From the NCBI RefSeq assembly GCF_027947535.2, contig NZ_JAAGKO020000017.1, positions 62,001 through 126,000 on the forward strand: 64,000 nt of DNA, written 5' to 3'. Made by a program: the position numbers and the translations under genes. Under the pieces are notes generated by a model. That model was not told the origin of the DNA. It searched no databases and was given only the letters and a program-made list of their open reading frames with translations. The DNA comes from Streptantibioticus silvisoli. GTDB taxonomy: Bacteria > Actinomycetota > Actinomycetes > Streptomycetales > Streptomycetaceae. This document shows positions 16,734 through 25,453 of this stretch, in pieces; positions within the stretch are counted from its first letter, which is position 1, and each line of letters opens with the position of its first letter.

Positions 16734-17579
16734 TCAGGCACCCAGCCGATCGGCGTCGAGGTTCGGGAAGCAGAACTGGCCGCCGAGGTGGGCCAGGACG
16801 GGATCGTCGTCGGCGACCTCGCCGGCGCGTTCGCGCACCTGGGAGGCGTACGCCTCGGCGTTGTCGCGCGGTTCGAAGCCGAGTGCGCGGGCGCCCTCCT
16901 GGGAGACCCACCCGCCGCGCGTGTTGTCGGACACGCCGTAGACCACCCGGTAACCGGGCTTCTCCGCGGTCAGGCAGGCCTCGAACAGCCGGCCCGCGTC
17001 GTCGGGGGAGAGCCAGGTGGCGAGCATGCGCGGGTTGGCGGGTTCGGGGAAGCAGGACATGATCCGCACGCAGATCACGTCGAGCCCGTAGCGGTGCGCG
17101 TACAGGGCGCCCAGCGCCTCGCCGGCCACCTTCGAGACGCCGTAGTAGGTGTCGGGCAGCGGCGTCACGGTCTCGGGCAACGGGTACTCGTCGGGCGTGT
17201 GGAAGCCGACGACGTGGTTGGAGGAGGCGAAGACCACCCGCGGGACGCCGGTGCGGCGGGCCGCTTCGAAGACCGTGCAGGTCCCGCCGATGTTGACCTC
17301 GTGGATGCGCTCCCAGGGGGCCTCCACGGAGATGCCGCCCAGGTGGATGATCGCGTCGACGCCCTCGCACGCCTTTTCCATGGCGGCCGCGTCCGTCACC
17401 GACGCCTGGACGTACTCCTCCCCGTCCGCGGTGCGGCCGGCCGCCGCCGCGGGGATCGCGGGCAGGTCGGCGAGCGGCGCGATGTCCAGCAGGCGCAGCG
17501 TGCGCCCGGGGGCGGCCAGCTGGGGCCGCAGGATGGTGCCCACACCGCCGACGGCGCCGGTGATCAGGATCCGTGACAC
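16734..17579 (-). CDS. udh: Uronate dehydrogenase
   Basis: A 281-residue extended-SDR enzyme that oxidises D-galacturonate or D-glucuronate to the aldarolactone with NAD. It shows a Gly-rich nucleotide site (TGAVGGVG), the family blocks HLGGISVEAPWE and FASSNHVVGFH, catalytic Tyr146-x3-Lys150 (YYGVSK), and RMLATWLSPDD further on. These match characterised Udh proteins closely. GTG 17579 is the start. It is directly upstream of the semialdehyde dehydrogenase, so the first and last pathway steps are paired. No dedicated cytoplasmic aldarolactonase is visible in the window. Confidence 0.92.
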   Translation of the reverse strand: MSRILITGAVGGVGTILRPQLAAPGRTLRLLDIAPLADLPAIPAAAAGRTADGEEYVQASVTDAAAMEKACEGVDAIIHLGGISVEAPWERIHEVNIGGTCTVFEAARRTGVPRVVFASSNHVVGFHTPDEYPLPETVTPLPDTYYGVSKVAGEALGALYAHRYGLDVICVRIMSCFPEPANPRMLATWLSPDDAGRLFEACLTAEKPGYRVVYGVSDNTRGGWVSQEGARALGFEPRDNAEAYASQVRERAGEVADDDPVLAHLGGQFCFPNLDADRLGA

Positions 17580-17734
17580 GTCCTCGTTCTCCTTCGCTCT
17601 TCGGGTTCCTCAAGGCGTACGCGGCTCGCCGGCTCCCGCCGGGGGACGGGAGCGCGGGGAGCACAGGGACCGGGCGGCACGGGGTACGGCACACCCGGCG
17701 GCGCGGTCCGCCGCCGGCTGTCGGCGGGCCGCGC

Positions 17735-18562
17735 TCAGACCATCCGCAGCAGCGTGCACAGCTCGCCGGCGTGGCGCTGGACGGCGTCGAGGACCTGGGC
17801 CGCGTGGTCGCCCTCCTTCAGGCGGGCCAGCGGGACCGAGCAGCTGATGGCGTCCACCACCGGGCCGCCGTGGTCCAGCGCCACCGCGAAGCAGCCCAGC
17901 CCCTCGGTGTTCTGCTCCTGCTCGGCGGAGTAGCCGCGGGCGCGGGTCTCGGCCAGCTCCGCCAGCAGCGCGTCCCGGTCGGTGATCGTGTGCGCGGTCA
18001 GCGGCACCAGCGTCTCGGGCAGCAGCTCCAGCACCTCCTGGTCGGAGCGCCGGGCCAGCAGGGCCTTGCCCAGCGCCGTGGCGTGGGCCGGCAGCCGGCG
18101 CCCGACCCTGGAGGTCAGGCGCAGGTGGTGCGCCGACTCCCGGCTGGCCAGGTAGACCACGTCCGGCCCCTCCAGCCTGGCCAGGTGGCAGGTTTCGTTC
18201 ACCTCGGTGCGCAGCTGCTCCAGCGTGCGGGTGGCCGCCCGGATGACCGGGTCGCGGTCGAGGTAGGAGGTGCCGACCAGCAGCGCGTGCAGGCCGATGA
18301 AGTACCCGGTGCCGCGCCGGTCGGTCTCCACCCAGCCGCGCGCCACCAGGGTGTGCAGCAGTACGAAGAGCGACGACTTGGGGTACCCGAGTTCCCGGTG
18401 GATCTCGCTCAGCGTCAGCGGGTCGCGCACGCGCGCCAGCAGTTCGAGCAGTTCCACCGTGCGGTCGGCGGACTTCACGGCCGACGAGGAGGAGGTGGAG
18501 GCCGGGCGCCCCGGGGACTGCCGCCGTGGGGAGACCTGCTGTGGCTCTTCCAACTCGTCCAT
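17735..18562 (-). CDS. IclR family transcriptional regulator
   Basis: A 275-residue regulator with an Arg/Ser-rich N-terminal extension, a winged helix at about residues 30-90 (SADRTVELLELLARVRDPLTLSEIH), and a GAF-like IclR effector domain to the C-terminus (LPAHATALGKALLA, GYSAEQEQNTEGLGCFAV). It lies between udh (same strand, 155 nt apart) and divergent kdgD, as expected for the local regulator of uronate catabolism. Several dyads in its upstream region are candidate binding sites. IclR proteins may repress or activate; which applies is not visible. Confidence 0.9.
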   Translation of the reverse strand: MDELEEPQQVSPRRQSPGRPASTSSSSAVKSADRTVELLELLARVRDPLTLSEIHRELGYPKSSLFVLLHTLVARGWVETDRRGTGYFIGLHALLVGTSYLDRDPVIRAATRTLEQLRTEVNETCHLARLEGPDVVYLASRESAHHLRLTSRVGRRLPAHATALGKALLARRSDQEVLELLPETLVPLTAHTITDRDALLAELAETRARGYSAEQEQNTEGLGCFAVALDHGGPVVDAISCSVPLARLKEGDHAAQVLDAVQRHAGELCTLLRMV

Positions 18563-18645
18563 GGGAGCTTCTCTCGGGGAGGAGGGGTGGGGAACGGTTC
18601 CCGGGGCGCCGTTTCGTACCGGTGTGCGCGAAGGTCCCGACGTAT

Positions 18646-18677
18646 TCTCATCTGTGGATGTCTATTCACATATGAGA
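18646..18677. promoter_or_regulatory. Imperfect 32-bp palindrome between the iclR-type gene and kdgD
   Basis: Left arm TCTCATCTGTGGATG (18646-18660) and right arm TATTCACATATGAGA (18663-18677) match at 12 of 15 positions around a 2-nt centre. It lies in the divergent intergenic region, 84 nt upstream of the regulator start. It is probably a regulator-binding site controlling the regulator promoter. Confidence 0.55.
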
Positions 18678-18743
18678 TTAGCACGGGCCTTGACTGCCGT
18701 TTCGTACCGCTCTTAGGGTAGGCGATGTTCGCTGGTATGAAAA

Positions 18744-18763
18744 GTGTTCACCCTGATGAACAC
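18744..18763. promoter_or_regulatory. Perfect 7-6-7 dyad in front of kdgD
   Basis: GTGTTCA and TGAACAC are exact complements separated by 6 nt (CCCTGA). The dyad ends 18 nt before the chosen kdgD start and would block transcription or initiation when occupied. A dyad of the same geometry (ATTTTCA, 6 nt, TGAAAAT) lies upstream of the importer operon at 25579-25598. Confidence 0.6.
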
Positions 18764-18781
18764 GGACCGGAGGTCGCCACC

Positions 18782-19723
18782 TTGTCCACGCACCCTCCCC
18801 ACGCCGCTCGCCGCTTGGCCGAACGCCTCGACGGCCTGCTGTTCTTCCCCGTCACCTCCTTCGACGACAGCGGAGCGCTGGACGTCGAGGGCTATCGCGG
18901 GCACATCGGGGACCGGCTGGAGTCCGGCCCGGCGGCGGTCTTCGCCGCCTGCGGCACCGGCGAGTTCCCCGCCCTCGGGCTGGCGGAGTACGAGACCGCC
19001 GTCGCGGCCGCCGTCGACGTCGCCGGCGGCCGGGTCCCGGTGGTGGCCGGCTGCGGCTACGGCACCGCGCTCGCCCAGGCGTACGCCGAGGCCGCCGGCC
19101 GCGCCGGCGCCGACGGGCTGCTCGTCCTGCCCCCCTACGCCTCGGACGCCGGCCAGGACGGGCTGTTCGCCCACTACTCCGCCCTCGCCGCGAGCACCGA
19201 CCTCGACCTGATCCTGTACCAGCGCGACCAGGTGCGCCTCGCCCCCGCCACGGTCGCCGAACTGGCCACGGTGGACAACATCGTCGGCCTGAAGGACGGA
19301 CTCGGCGACCTGGACCTGATGCTGCGCGTCGTCAGCGCGGTGCGCACCGCCAACGTGCCGGGCTTCCGCTTCTTCAACGGCATGCCCACCGCGGAGATGA
19401 CCCAGCAGGCGTACCGCGCCATCGGCGTCCCCCTGTACTCCTCCGCGGTCTTCTGCTTCGCCCCGGACCTCGCCCTCGCCTTCCACGAGGCGCTGGAGAA
19501 CAAGGACACCGCGGTCCTCGACACGTTGACGGACACCTTCTTCCGGCCCTACGTCGAACTGCGCGCCGGCCGGCCCGGCTACGCGGTGTCGCTGGTGAAG
19601 GCCGCGACCCGGGCCGTCGGACACCGGGTGGGCGGGGTGCGCGCCCCGCTGACCGAGCCGGCGCCCGAGCACGTGGACACCGTCCTGGCGCTGGCCGACG
19701 CGGCCCGCCGGCTGCTCGGGTGA
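18782..19723 (+). CDS. kdgD: 5-dehydro-4-deoxyglucarate dehydratase (DapA family)
   Basis: A 313-residue aldolase-fold enzyme that dehydrates and decarboxylates 5-keto-4-deoxyglucarate to 2,5-dioxopentanoate. The Schiff-base lysine is in GLKDGLGDLD (about Lys171) and the conserved Tyr is in LYQRDQV (about Tyr146). GTGEFPALGLAEYE and YSSAVFCFAPDLALAF are typical of KDGDH rather than dihydrodipicolinate synthase. TTG 18782 is chosen because GGAGG lies 8 nt upstream; ATGs at 18725 and 18737 would put the operator dyad inside the coding region. The next gene starts 7 nt after its stop. Confidence 0.88.
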   Translation: MSTHPPHAARRLAERLDGLLFFPVTSFDDSGALDVEGYRGHIGDRLESGPAAVFAACGTGEFPALGLAEYETAVAAAVDVAGGRVPVVAGCGYGTALAQAYAEAAGRAGADGLLVLPPYASDAGQDGLFAHYSALAASTDLDLILYQRDQVRLAPATVAELATVDNIVGLKDGLGDLDLMLRVVSAVRTANVPGFRFFNGMPTAEMTQQAYRAIGVPLYSSAVFCFAPDLALAFHEALENKDTAVLDTLTDTFFRPYVELRAGRPGYAVSLVKAATRAVGHRVGGVRAPLTEPAPEHVDTVLALADAARRLLG

Positions 19724-19730
19724 GCGGCCG

Positions 19731-20885
19731 ATGACCACCACGCCCCTCAAGGGGGCCAACCTCTACCCGTGGGACGTCGTCGGCGACCCGGACTGCGCGC
19801 CGCTGCTGGCCGGGCTGGGCATCGACCGGGTCGTGCTGGCCACCGCCTACCACACGGTGCGCGCCCTGACCCCGCGCCATCCGCGGCACAAGGTGGTGAC
19901 GACCCCGCACTCGGCCGTCTTCTTCCCCCCGGACGAGCGGCGCTGGCGCGACGCCGCGCTGCGGCCCGTCCAGGTGGACGGCGGCGGCGCGTCCTTCGGG
20001 GCGGCCGCCGCCGAGCTGGACCGGGCGGGCCTGCGGGTCTACGCCTGGGTCGTACTGGCCCACAACCAGCGGCTGGGGACGCTGTTGCCCGCACACGCCG
20101 TGGTCAACGCGTTCGGCGACCCCTACCCGTGGGCGCTGTGCATCTCCTCCGAGCAGGTGATCGCGTACTGCGCGACCCTGGCCGCCGAGGCCGCGCGGCA
20201 GCCGCACGTGGCGGGCGTCGAGCTGGAGTCGTGCGGCTGGTACGGCTTCGGCCACCTGCACGCCCACGACAAGACCGGCGGCGCGGCACCCGATCCGTAC
20301 AGCAGGCTGCTGCTGTCGCTGTGCTTCTGCCCGGCGTGCGCGAGCGGCTACCGCGGCGCCGGCCTGGACGTGCCCGAGCTGCGCGCCGGGGTGCGGCGGC
20401 GGCTGGAGGAGCTGTTCGCCGGGCGGCCCGTCCCGCCGCTGGAGGACGCGGTGGCCGGGGCCGTCGCCGCGATGCGCGTGGCGGCGGCCGACCGGCTGCG
20501 CGAGGCGGCCCTCTCCGCGGTCCGCGAGGTCCGGCCGGACCTGCCGGTCCTGCTGCACGCCGACCCCGACCCGCTGGTCACCGGCGCCAACGTCGGGGTG
20601 GCCCCCGGGGCGCTGTTCGCCCCCGGCGGGGCGGACGGGGTGGTGCTGGCCTGCCAGAAACGCTCCGAGGCCGGGCTGGACGCGGTCCGCGCGTACGCCG
20701 GGCGGGCCACCGCCGGGCAGGCGGTGGCCGCGACGGTGTCCATCGTCTCGGGGATGGGCGCCGACCTGGCGGATCTGGCCGCCTGGAGCGCGGACCTGGG
20801 TGCGGCCGGGGCGACCGAGCTGCGCTACTACCACGCGGGCCTGGCGACCGCCGCGGACCTGGCGGCGCTCGCCCCGCACGCCTGA
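19731..20885 (+). CDS. Conserved protein of unknown function in the uronate operon
   Basis: A 384-residue protein that I cannot assign. It begins KGANLYPWDVVGDPDCAP and alternates strand-like hydrophobic segments with helices (GIDRVVLATAYHTVRAL, GLRVYAWVVLAHNQRLG, HVAGVELESCGWYGFGHLHAH, LPVLLHADPDP, ATVSIVSGMGADL, TELRYYHAGLAT), suggesting a TIM-barrel. The LCFCPACASGY motif is reminiscent of uncharacterised glycoside-hydrolase-like barrels. It has no signal peptide or transmembrane segment. It lies 7 nt downstream of kdgD and is surely co-transcribed, so a role in uronic-acid or oligouronide processing is likely (inference). Confidence 0.85.
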   Translation: MTTTPLKGANLYPWDVVGDPDCAPLLAGLGIDRVVLATAYHTVRALTPRHPRHKVVTTPHSAVFFPPDERRWRDAALRPVQVDGGGASFGAAAAELDRAGLRVYAWVVLAHNQRLGTLLPAHAVVNAFGDPYPWALCISSEQVIAYCATLAAEAARQPHVAGVELESCGWYGFGHLHAHDKTGGAAPDPYSRLLLSLCFCPACASGYRGAGLDVPELRAGVRRRLEELFAGRPVPPLEDAVAGAVAAMRVAAADRLREAALSAVREVRPDLPVLLHADPDPLVTGANVGVAPGALFAPGGADGVVLACQKRSEAGLDAVRAYAGRATAGQAVAATVSIVSGMGADLADLAAWSADLGAAGATELRYYHAGLATAADLAALAPHA

Positions 20886-20941
20886 CGACGGCGCGGTGCG
20901 GTCCCCGCGGCACCCGCCGCGAGGACCGCACCCGGCGCCCG

Positions 20942-22225
20942 TCAAAAGCGCGGCTTGCGGCGCTCCCAGGAGGGATCGGCCAGCCGCATGGCGCTCACGT
21001 CGTCACGGGACCTGATCCCGCAGTCCAGGTACTGCTGGTGCAGCCGGGCCAGCGCCTCGCGGTCCAGCTCGACACCGAGGCCGGGGCCGGCCGGCACGGC
21101 GAGCGATCCTTCGGACCACACCAGGGCGCCGGGCCGCACCACGTCCTCGCGCTGCCACACCGAGTGGGTGTCGCAGGCGTAGGTCAGCTCGGGCAGGGCG
21201 GCGGCCAGGTGCGTCATGGCCGCCAGCGAGATGCCCAGGTGGGTGTTGGAGTGCATCGACAGGCCCCAGCCGAACGTGGCGCACAGCCCCGCCAGCCGTT
21301 GCGAGGCCCGCATGCCGCCCCAGTAGTGGTGGTCCGACAGCACGATGGAGACCGAGCCGAGCCGGACGGCCTCCGGGATCTCCGCGAAGGAGGTCACGCA
21401 CATGTTGGTCGCCAGCGGCAGCGAGGTGCCCGCGGCGACCCGCGCCATGCCGGGGTTGCCGCCCGTCGGGTCCTCCAGGTACTCCAGCAGGCCCTCCAGC
21501 CGCGGCGTGACGCGCAGCGAGGTCTCCACCGACCAGTTGGCGTTGGGGTCCAGGCGCAGCGGGCGGCCGGGGAACGCCTCGTGGAGCGCGGCGATCGCCT
21601 CGGCCTCCTCCTCGGGGGCGAAGACGCCGCCCTTGAGCTTGAGCGAGCCGAAGCCGTAGACGTCCACCAGGCGCTTGGCCTGCGCGACGATGCCCGCCGG
21701 GTCCAGCGCCTCCCCGAAGTCGTCGTCCGGGTAGTCCGGGCCGGTCGCGCCCTGCGGGTGGCGGGCCCAGCGGTAGAACAGGTAGGCGCTGTACGGGACG
21801 GCCTCGCGGACCGCGCCGCCCAGCACGTCGCACACCCGCAGGCCGGTCGCCTTGCCCTGCGCGTCGTAGAAGGCCACCTCCAGGGCGCCGACGGTCTGGG
21901 CGATGGTCTTCTCGCGGGAGGCCGCGCCGATCAGGTCGGTGGGGCTGCCGGGGGCCGCGGCGCCCAGGGCGGTGGCCGTGCGCGCGGTCAGGCCGTTGAG
22001 GTCGAAGACGCTCAGGCCCTCCAGGACCGGCGCGGCCGCCCGCAGGTTGGCCAGCGTCGGGTCGTCGCCGTACGCCTCGCCGAGCCCGGTGATCCCGGCG
22101 TCGGTGTGCAGTTCGATGACGGCGCGCAACTGGTAGGGCTGGTGGACACCGGAGGCGTTGAGCAGCGGTGGGTCGAGTACCGCGACGGGGGTGATGGTGA
22201 CGCCGGTTATCCGGGGCGGTTTCAT
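20942..22225 (-). CDS. gudD: Glucarate dehydratase (enolase superfamily)
   Basis: A 427-residue enzyme converting D-glucarate (and L-idarate or galactarate in some members) to 5-keto-4-deoxyglucarate. The K-x-K base pair is Lys196/Lys198 in SLKLKGG, metal ligands start at Asp226 in RLDPNANW, and the second base is probably His329 in MHSNTHLG. The N-terminus (ITGVTITPVAVLDPPLLN.SGVH) and IVLSDHHYWGG match the glucarate dehydratase subgroup. It is the last gene of the minus-strand importer operon and convergent with the kdgD unit, 56 bp away. Confidence 0.93.
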   Translation of the reverse strand: MKPPRITGVTITPVAVLDPPLLNASGVHQPYQLRAVIELHTDAGITGLGEAYGDDPTLANLRAAAPVLEGLSVFDLNGLTARTATALGAAAPGSPTDLIGAASREKTIAQTVGALEVAFYDAQGKATGLRVCDVLGGAVREAVPYSAYLFYRWARHPQGATGPDYPDDDFGEALDPAGIVAQAKRLVDVYGFGSLKLKGGVFAPEEEAEAIAALHEAFPGRPLRLDPNANWSVETSLRVTPRLEGLLEYLEDPTGGNPGMARVAAGTSLPLATNMCVTSFAEIPEAVRLGSVSIVLSDHHYWGGMRASQRLAGLCATFGWGLSMHSNTHLGISLAAMTHLAAALPELTYACDTHSVWQREDVVRPGALVWSEGSLAVPAGPGLGVELDREALARLHQQYLDCGIRSRDDVSAMRLADPSWERRKPRF

Positions 22226-22268
22226 GCGTTCCCTCTCGGGGTCGTCGGGCGGGGCGGGGCGACCGGGG

Positions 22269-23174
22269 TCAGCCCTTGAGCGAGCCGCTGAGCATGCCGC
22301 GTTCGAAGAGGCGCTGGAGACACAGGTAGAACAGGACGCTGGGCACCATCAGGATGGTGGCGGCGGCCAGTTTGACGCCGTCGCCCAGCTCCTCGCTGGA
22401 CTGGAGCGACGTCACCACGACCGTCAGCGGGTCCAGCGACGGGGACTGCACGACCAGCAGCGGCAGCAGGTACTGGTCCCAGATCATCAGGAAACCGAAG
22501 ACCGCGCAGGTCGCGAGGGCCGGTTTGCACAGCGGCACGATGATCCGCAGGAAGATCCACACGTCCCCGGCGCCGTCGACCCGGGCGGCCTCCTCCAGCT
22601 CCAGCGGGATCTGCCGCATGAACGCGGTGAGGATGTAGATGGGCAGCGCCCAGCCGACCAGCGGCAGGATCAGCCCGCCGTAGGAGTTGAGCAGGGTGCC
22701 GCCGCCGAACGGCTGGGGGATCTTGCCGATGATGAGGTACAGCGGAATCGCGATGACCTCGTCCGGCATCATCATCGTGGCCATGATCAGCACCATGACC
22801 GCCGCGGCCCCGCGGAAGCGCTTGCGGGCCAGCGCGTAGGCGGCCATCGAGGAGACCGCGAGCTGGAGGCTGAGCCCGAAGACCTCCATGACGGCCGAGT
22901 TGAACAGGCCCTTGCCCATCCCCTCGCGCCACGCGGTCTCCACGTTGCCCAGCCCGAAGTCCTGCGGGATCAGCTGCATCTGCCCCAGCCGGGACGTGCC
23001 GGAGCTGAGGGCGGTGGCGATCATCGACCACAGCGGCAGCACGAACACGGCCACCACGATCAGGCAGACGACCACGCGTGCGGCACGCCCGGCCCGCCGC
23101 GCGCCGGGACCCTCGGTCAGGGCGCGCGGCGCACGCAGCCCCAAAGCGGTGGACGCCGATCCGCCGAGTGCCAT
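22269..23174 (-). CDS. Sugar ABC transporter permease (MalG type)
   Basis: A 301-residue CUT1-type inner-membrane permease with about six hydrophobic segments. The EAA loop reads ELEEAARVDGAGDVWIFLRIIVPLCKP. It starts one base after the stop of the partner permease and precedes gudD by 43 nt. With the neighbouring permease and lipoprotein it should import a uronic acid, aldaric acid or short oligouronide. No ATPase gene is present in the cluster, so a shared MsiK-like ATPase encoded elsewhere is expected. Confidence 0.9.
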   Translation of the reverse strand: MALGGSASTALGLRAPRALTEGPGARRAGRAARVVVCLIVVAVFVLPLWSMIATALSSGTSRLGQMQLIPQDFGLGNVETAWREGMGKGLFNSAVMEVFGLSLQLAVSSMAAYALARKRFRGAAAVMVLIMATMMMPDEVIAIPLYLIIGKIPQPFGGGTLLNSYGGLILPLVGWALPIYILTAFMRQIPLELEEAARVDGAGDVWIFLRIIVPLCKPALATCAVFGFLMIWDQYLLPLLVVQSPSLDPLTVVVTSLQSSEELGDGVKLAAATILMVPSVLFYLCLQRLFERGMLSGSLKG

Positions 23175-23175
23175 C

Positions 23176-24105
23176 TCAGCTCTCCCTTCGGCCGCGCCAC
23201 CGCTGCACCAGGAGGGTCAGCGCGACGGTGATGAGCAGGAACAGGGTGGAGATCGCCGCGGCGTACCCGATGTCGTTGTTGGTGGTCGCCTGGAGGTAGT
23301 CGTAGGGCACGACGGTCTGCGAGGCGCCGTTCGGGCCGCCGTTGGTCAGCACGTAGATCTCGGTGAACACCCGCATGCCGCGGATCACCCCGAGCGTCAG
23401 CACCACGGTGGTGGTGGGGCGCAGCGCCGGCAGCGTGACGTAGCGCAGCCGCTGGAGCAGCCCGGCCCCGTCGAGCGACGCGGCCTCGTAGAGCTCGCGG
23501 TCGATGCCCGCCAGACCCGCGACGAAGATGATCATGTCGTAGGGGGCGGACTTCCACACCTGGACCAGGATCACCGACACCAGCGCGGAGTGCGGACTGC
23601 TGAGGAACGGCAGCGGGCCGACGCCGGCCAGGTGCAGCACGCTGTTGGCGGCGCCGTACCGGCCCGGGAACAGCAGTGAGCTCCACAGTTCGGCGATGGC
23701 CACCATGGAGACGACCACCGGCAGGAACACCGCGGTGCGAAAGAGCTTCAGCAGCCGGGCCGGGCCCTCCAGGAGCAGCGCGAGGGCGAACCCGGCCACC
23801 GCCGAGCCGACCACGGTGGCGAGCGCGTCCACCACGGTGTGCCAGACCGCCGAGCGCAGCGCCGGGTCGTGGAGGGCGCGGACGAAGTTGTCCGCGCCGA
23901 CCCACTGGTTGCCCAGGTAGGGGCGCACCTTGTACAGGCTGAGGTAGATGCCCCAGGCGGTGGGCCAGAAGCGGAAGACGGCGAAGAACAGCAGGGCCGG
24001 CGCGAGGTAGAGCCAGGGCACGAGCGCCCGCCGGCCGCGGCCGCGCCGGGGCGCCGCGACCGTACGGGTCGGCGCGGGCGCGCGGGTTTCGGTGGTCATG
24101 GCCAT
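23176..24105 (-). CDS. Sugar ABC transporter permease (MalF type)
   Basis: A 309-residue CUT1-type permease. A basic cytoplasmic N-terminus is followed by LVPWLYLAPALLFFAVFRFWPTAWG and five more hydrophobic segments. The EAA loop is ELYEAASLDGAGLLQRLRYVTLPALRP, and FTEIYVLTNGGP near the C-terminus is characteristic of MalF-like subunits. It sits 7 nt after the binding-protein gene. ATG 24105 is used; a second Met two codons later is also possible. Confidence 0.9.
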   Translation of the reverse strand: MAMTTETRAPAPTRTVAAPRRGRGRRALVPWLYLAPALLFFAVFRFWPTAWGIYLSLYKVRPYLGNQWVGADNFVRALHDPALRSAVWHTVVDALATVVGSAVAGFALALLLEGPARLLKLFRTAVFLPVVVSMVAIAELWSSLLFPGRYGAANSVLHLAGVGPLPFLSSPHSALVSVILVQVWKSAPYDMIIFVAGLAGIDRELYEAASLDGAGLLQRLRYVTLPALRPTTTVVLTLGVIRGMRVFTEIYVLTNGGPNGASQTVVPYDYLQATTNNDIGYAAAISTLFLLITVALTLLVQRWRGRRES

Positions 24106-24112
24106 CCTTCGA

Positions 24113-25453
24113 CTAGCCCGCCACGCCCTGTGCGGCCAGCGCCGCCTGGAACTGCGAGTTCAGCTTCTTCATCGCCGCGGCGGGCGGCGCGCACTGGGCG
24201 ATCATGCCGTTGAGGTCGTCGGACGTCAGCTGGCGCAGGGCGGTCCAGTTGGGCAGCGAGTCGTACTCGTAGTGCCCGTCCTTCTGGTAGACGGTCGCCG
24301 CCAGGCCCCAGCGGGGGTCGTCGGAGTGGGCGGTGGCGGCGTTGAGGCCGGGGGTGACCGGCAGCCGCACCACGGTGGCGGTCGGCACGGCGGTCATGCC
24401 GAGCTGCTGCGTTGTGGGCGTGATCATGAACCCGGCGAGCTTTTCGGCCTCGTCGGTCTTGGCGCCCTGCATCAGGTACATGCTGGTGCCCTCGGCGAGG
24501 GTCTGCGATCCGCCCGGTCCCGCCGGGGGCGCGACGGCGACGTACTTGCCCTTCACGGGACTGGCGTCCATGGTGGCGAACGCGTAGGGACCGGTGAGGT
24601 ACATGCCCGTCAGGCCGGTCTGGAACGCCTTGTTGCCGGCCGTGGTGTCGTCGTTGAGCATGCCGGGCTGGACGACCTTGTCGGTGCAGGCCAGCTTCTC
24701 GAACTCCTGGGCGGCGCTGATCGCCTGCGGCGAGTCGAGGGTGGCGGTGTACTTGCCGCCGCCGTCGCTCTTGACGTAGTCGCCGCCCGCCTGCCAGAGC
24801 AGCGAGGACCACCACCAGGAGATGTAGCCGTTGGCCGTGGTCCCCGGCACGTCGATGCCGTACGTGTCGTTCTTGCCGTCGGCGTCCGGGTCGTCACGGG
24901 TGAACGCCTTGGCGACCCGTTCCACGTCGGCCCAGGTCTTCGGCGGGCTCAGGTGCAGCTTCGCCAGCCAGTCCTTGCGTACCAGCAGGACGTTGGCCTG
25001 CGCGGAGAACGGGATGGCGTAGGTGGCTCCCTTGGGGTCCTTCACCGAGGACAGGGCCTGCGGGCTGAGCGCGCTCAGCCCGGGGACCGACGACGCGTCG
25101 ACCTTCTGGATGATGCCCTGGCTCTCGAAGTCGCCCAGCTGCGAGGCGTTGTCGATGACCATGTCGGGCAGGCTGTGCGCCGAGGCGGAGGCGGACAGCT
25201 TGGTCTCGAAGTCGGTCAGCGTCATGTACGGCTGGACCTTGATACCGGTCTTCGCGGTGAACGCCGCGAAGATCTTGTCGTACGCCTTCAGGGAGTCCCC
25301 CGAGCCGCGTACCCACACCTTCAGCGGGCCGGTGCTGTCGGCCGACGACCCGGAGTGGGATCCGCAGCCGGCCAGCAGACCGGCCGACAGCGCGCTCACC
25401 ACCACGATGCCCGTCATCCGGCGGCGCCCGGTGCCAGTTCCTCGAGCCGTCAT
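24113..25453 (-). CDS. Extracellular sugar/uronate-binding lipoprotein (CUT1)
   Basis: A 446-residue solute-binding protein. The lipoprotein signal ends in LLAGC (Cys30) after a basic N-terminus. The mature domain begins PLKVWVRGSGDSLKAYDKIF and continues as a family-1 sugar-binding fold with Trp-rich ligand-site segments (ISWWWSSLLWQAGGDYV). It is the first gene of the importer-gudD operon, which implies an aldarate, uronate or oligouronide ligand. ATG 25453. A perfect 7-6-7 dyad lies about 126 nt upstream. Confidence 0.9.
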   Translation of the reverse strand: MTARGTGTGRRRMTGIVVVSALSAGLLAGCGSHSGSSADSTGPLKVWVRGSGDSLKAYDKIFAAFTAKTGIKVQPYMTLTDFETKLSASASAHSLPDMVIDNASQLGDFESQGIIQKVDASSVPGLSALSPQALSSVKDPKGATYAIPFSAQANVLLVRKDWLAKLHLSPPKTWADVERVAKAFTRDDPDADGKNDTYGIDVPGTTANGYISWWWSSLLWQAGGDYVKSDGGGKYTATLDSPQAISAAQEFEKLACTDKVVQPGMLNDDTTAGNKAFQTGLTGMYLTGPYAFATMDASPVKGKYVAVAPPAGPGGSQTLAEGTSMYLMQGAKTDEAEKLAGFMITPTTQQLGMTAVPTATVVRLPVTPGLNAATAHSDDPRWGLAATVYQKDGHYEYDSLPNWTALRQLTSDDLNGMIAQCAPPAAAMKKLNSQFQAALAAQGVAG

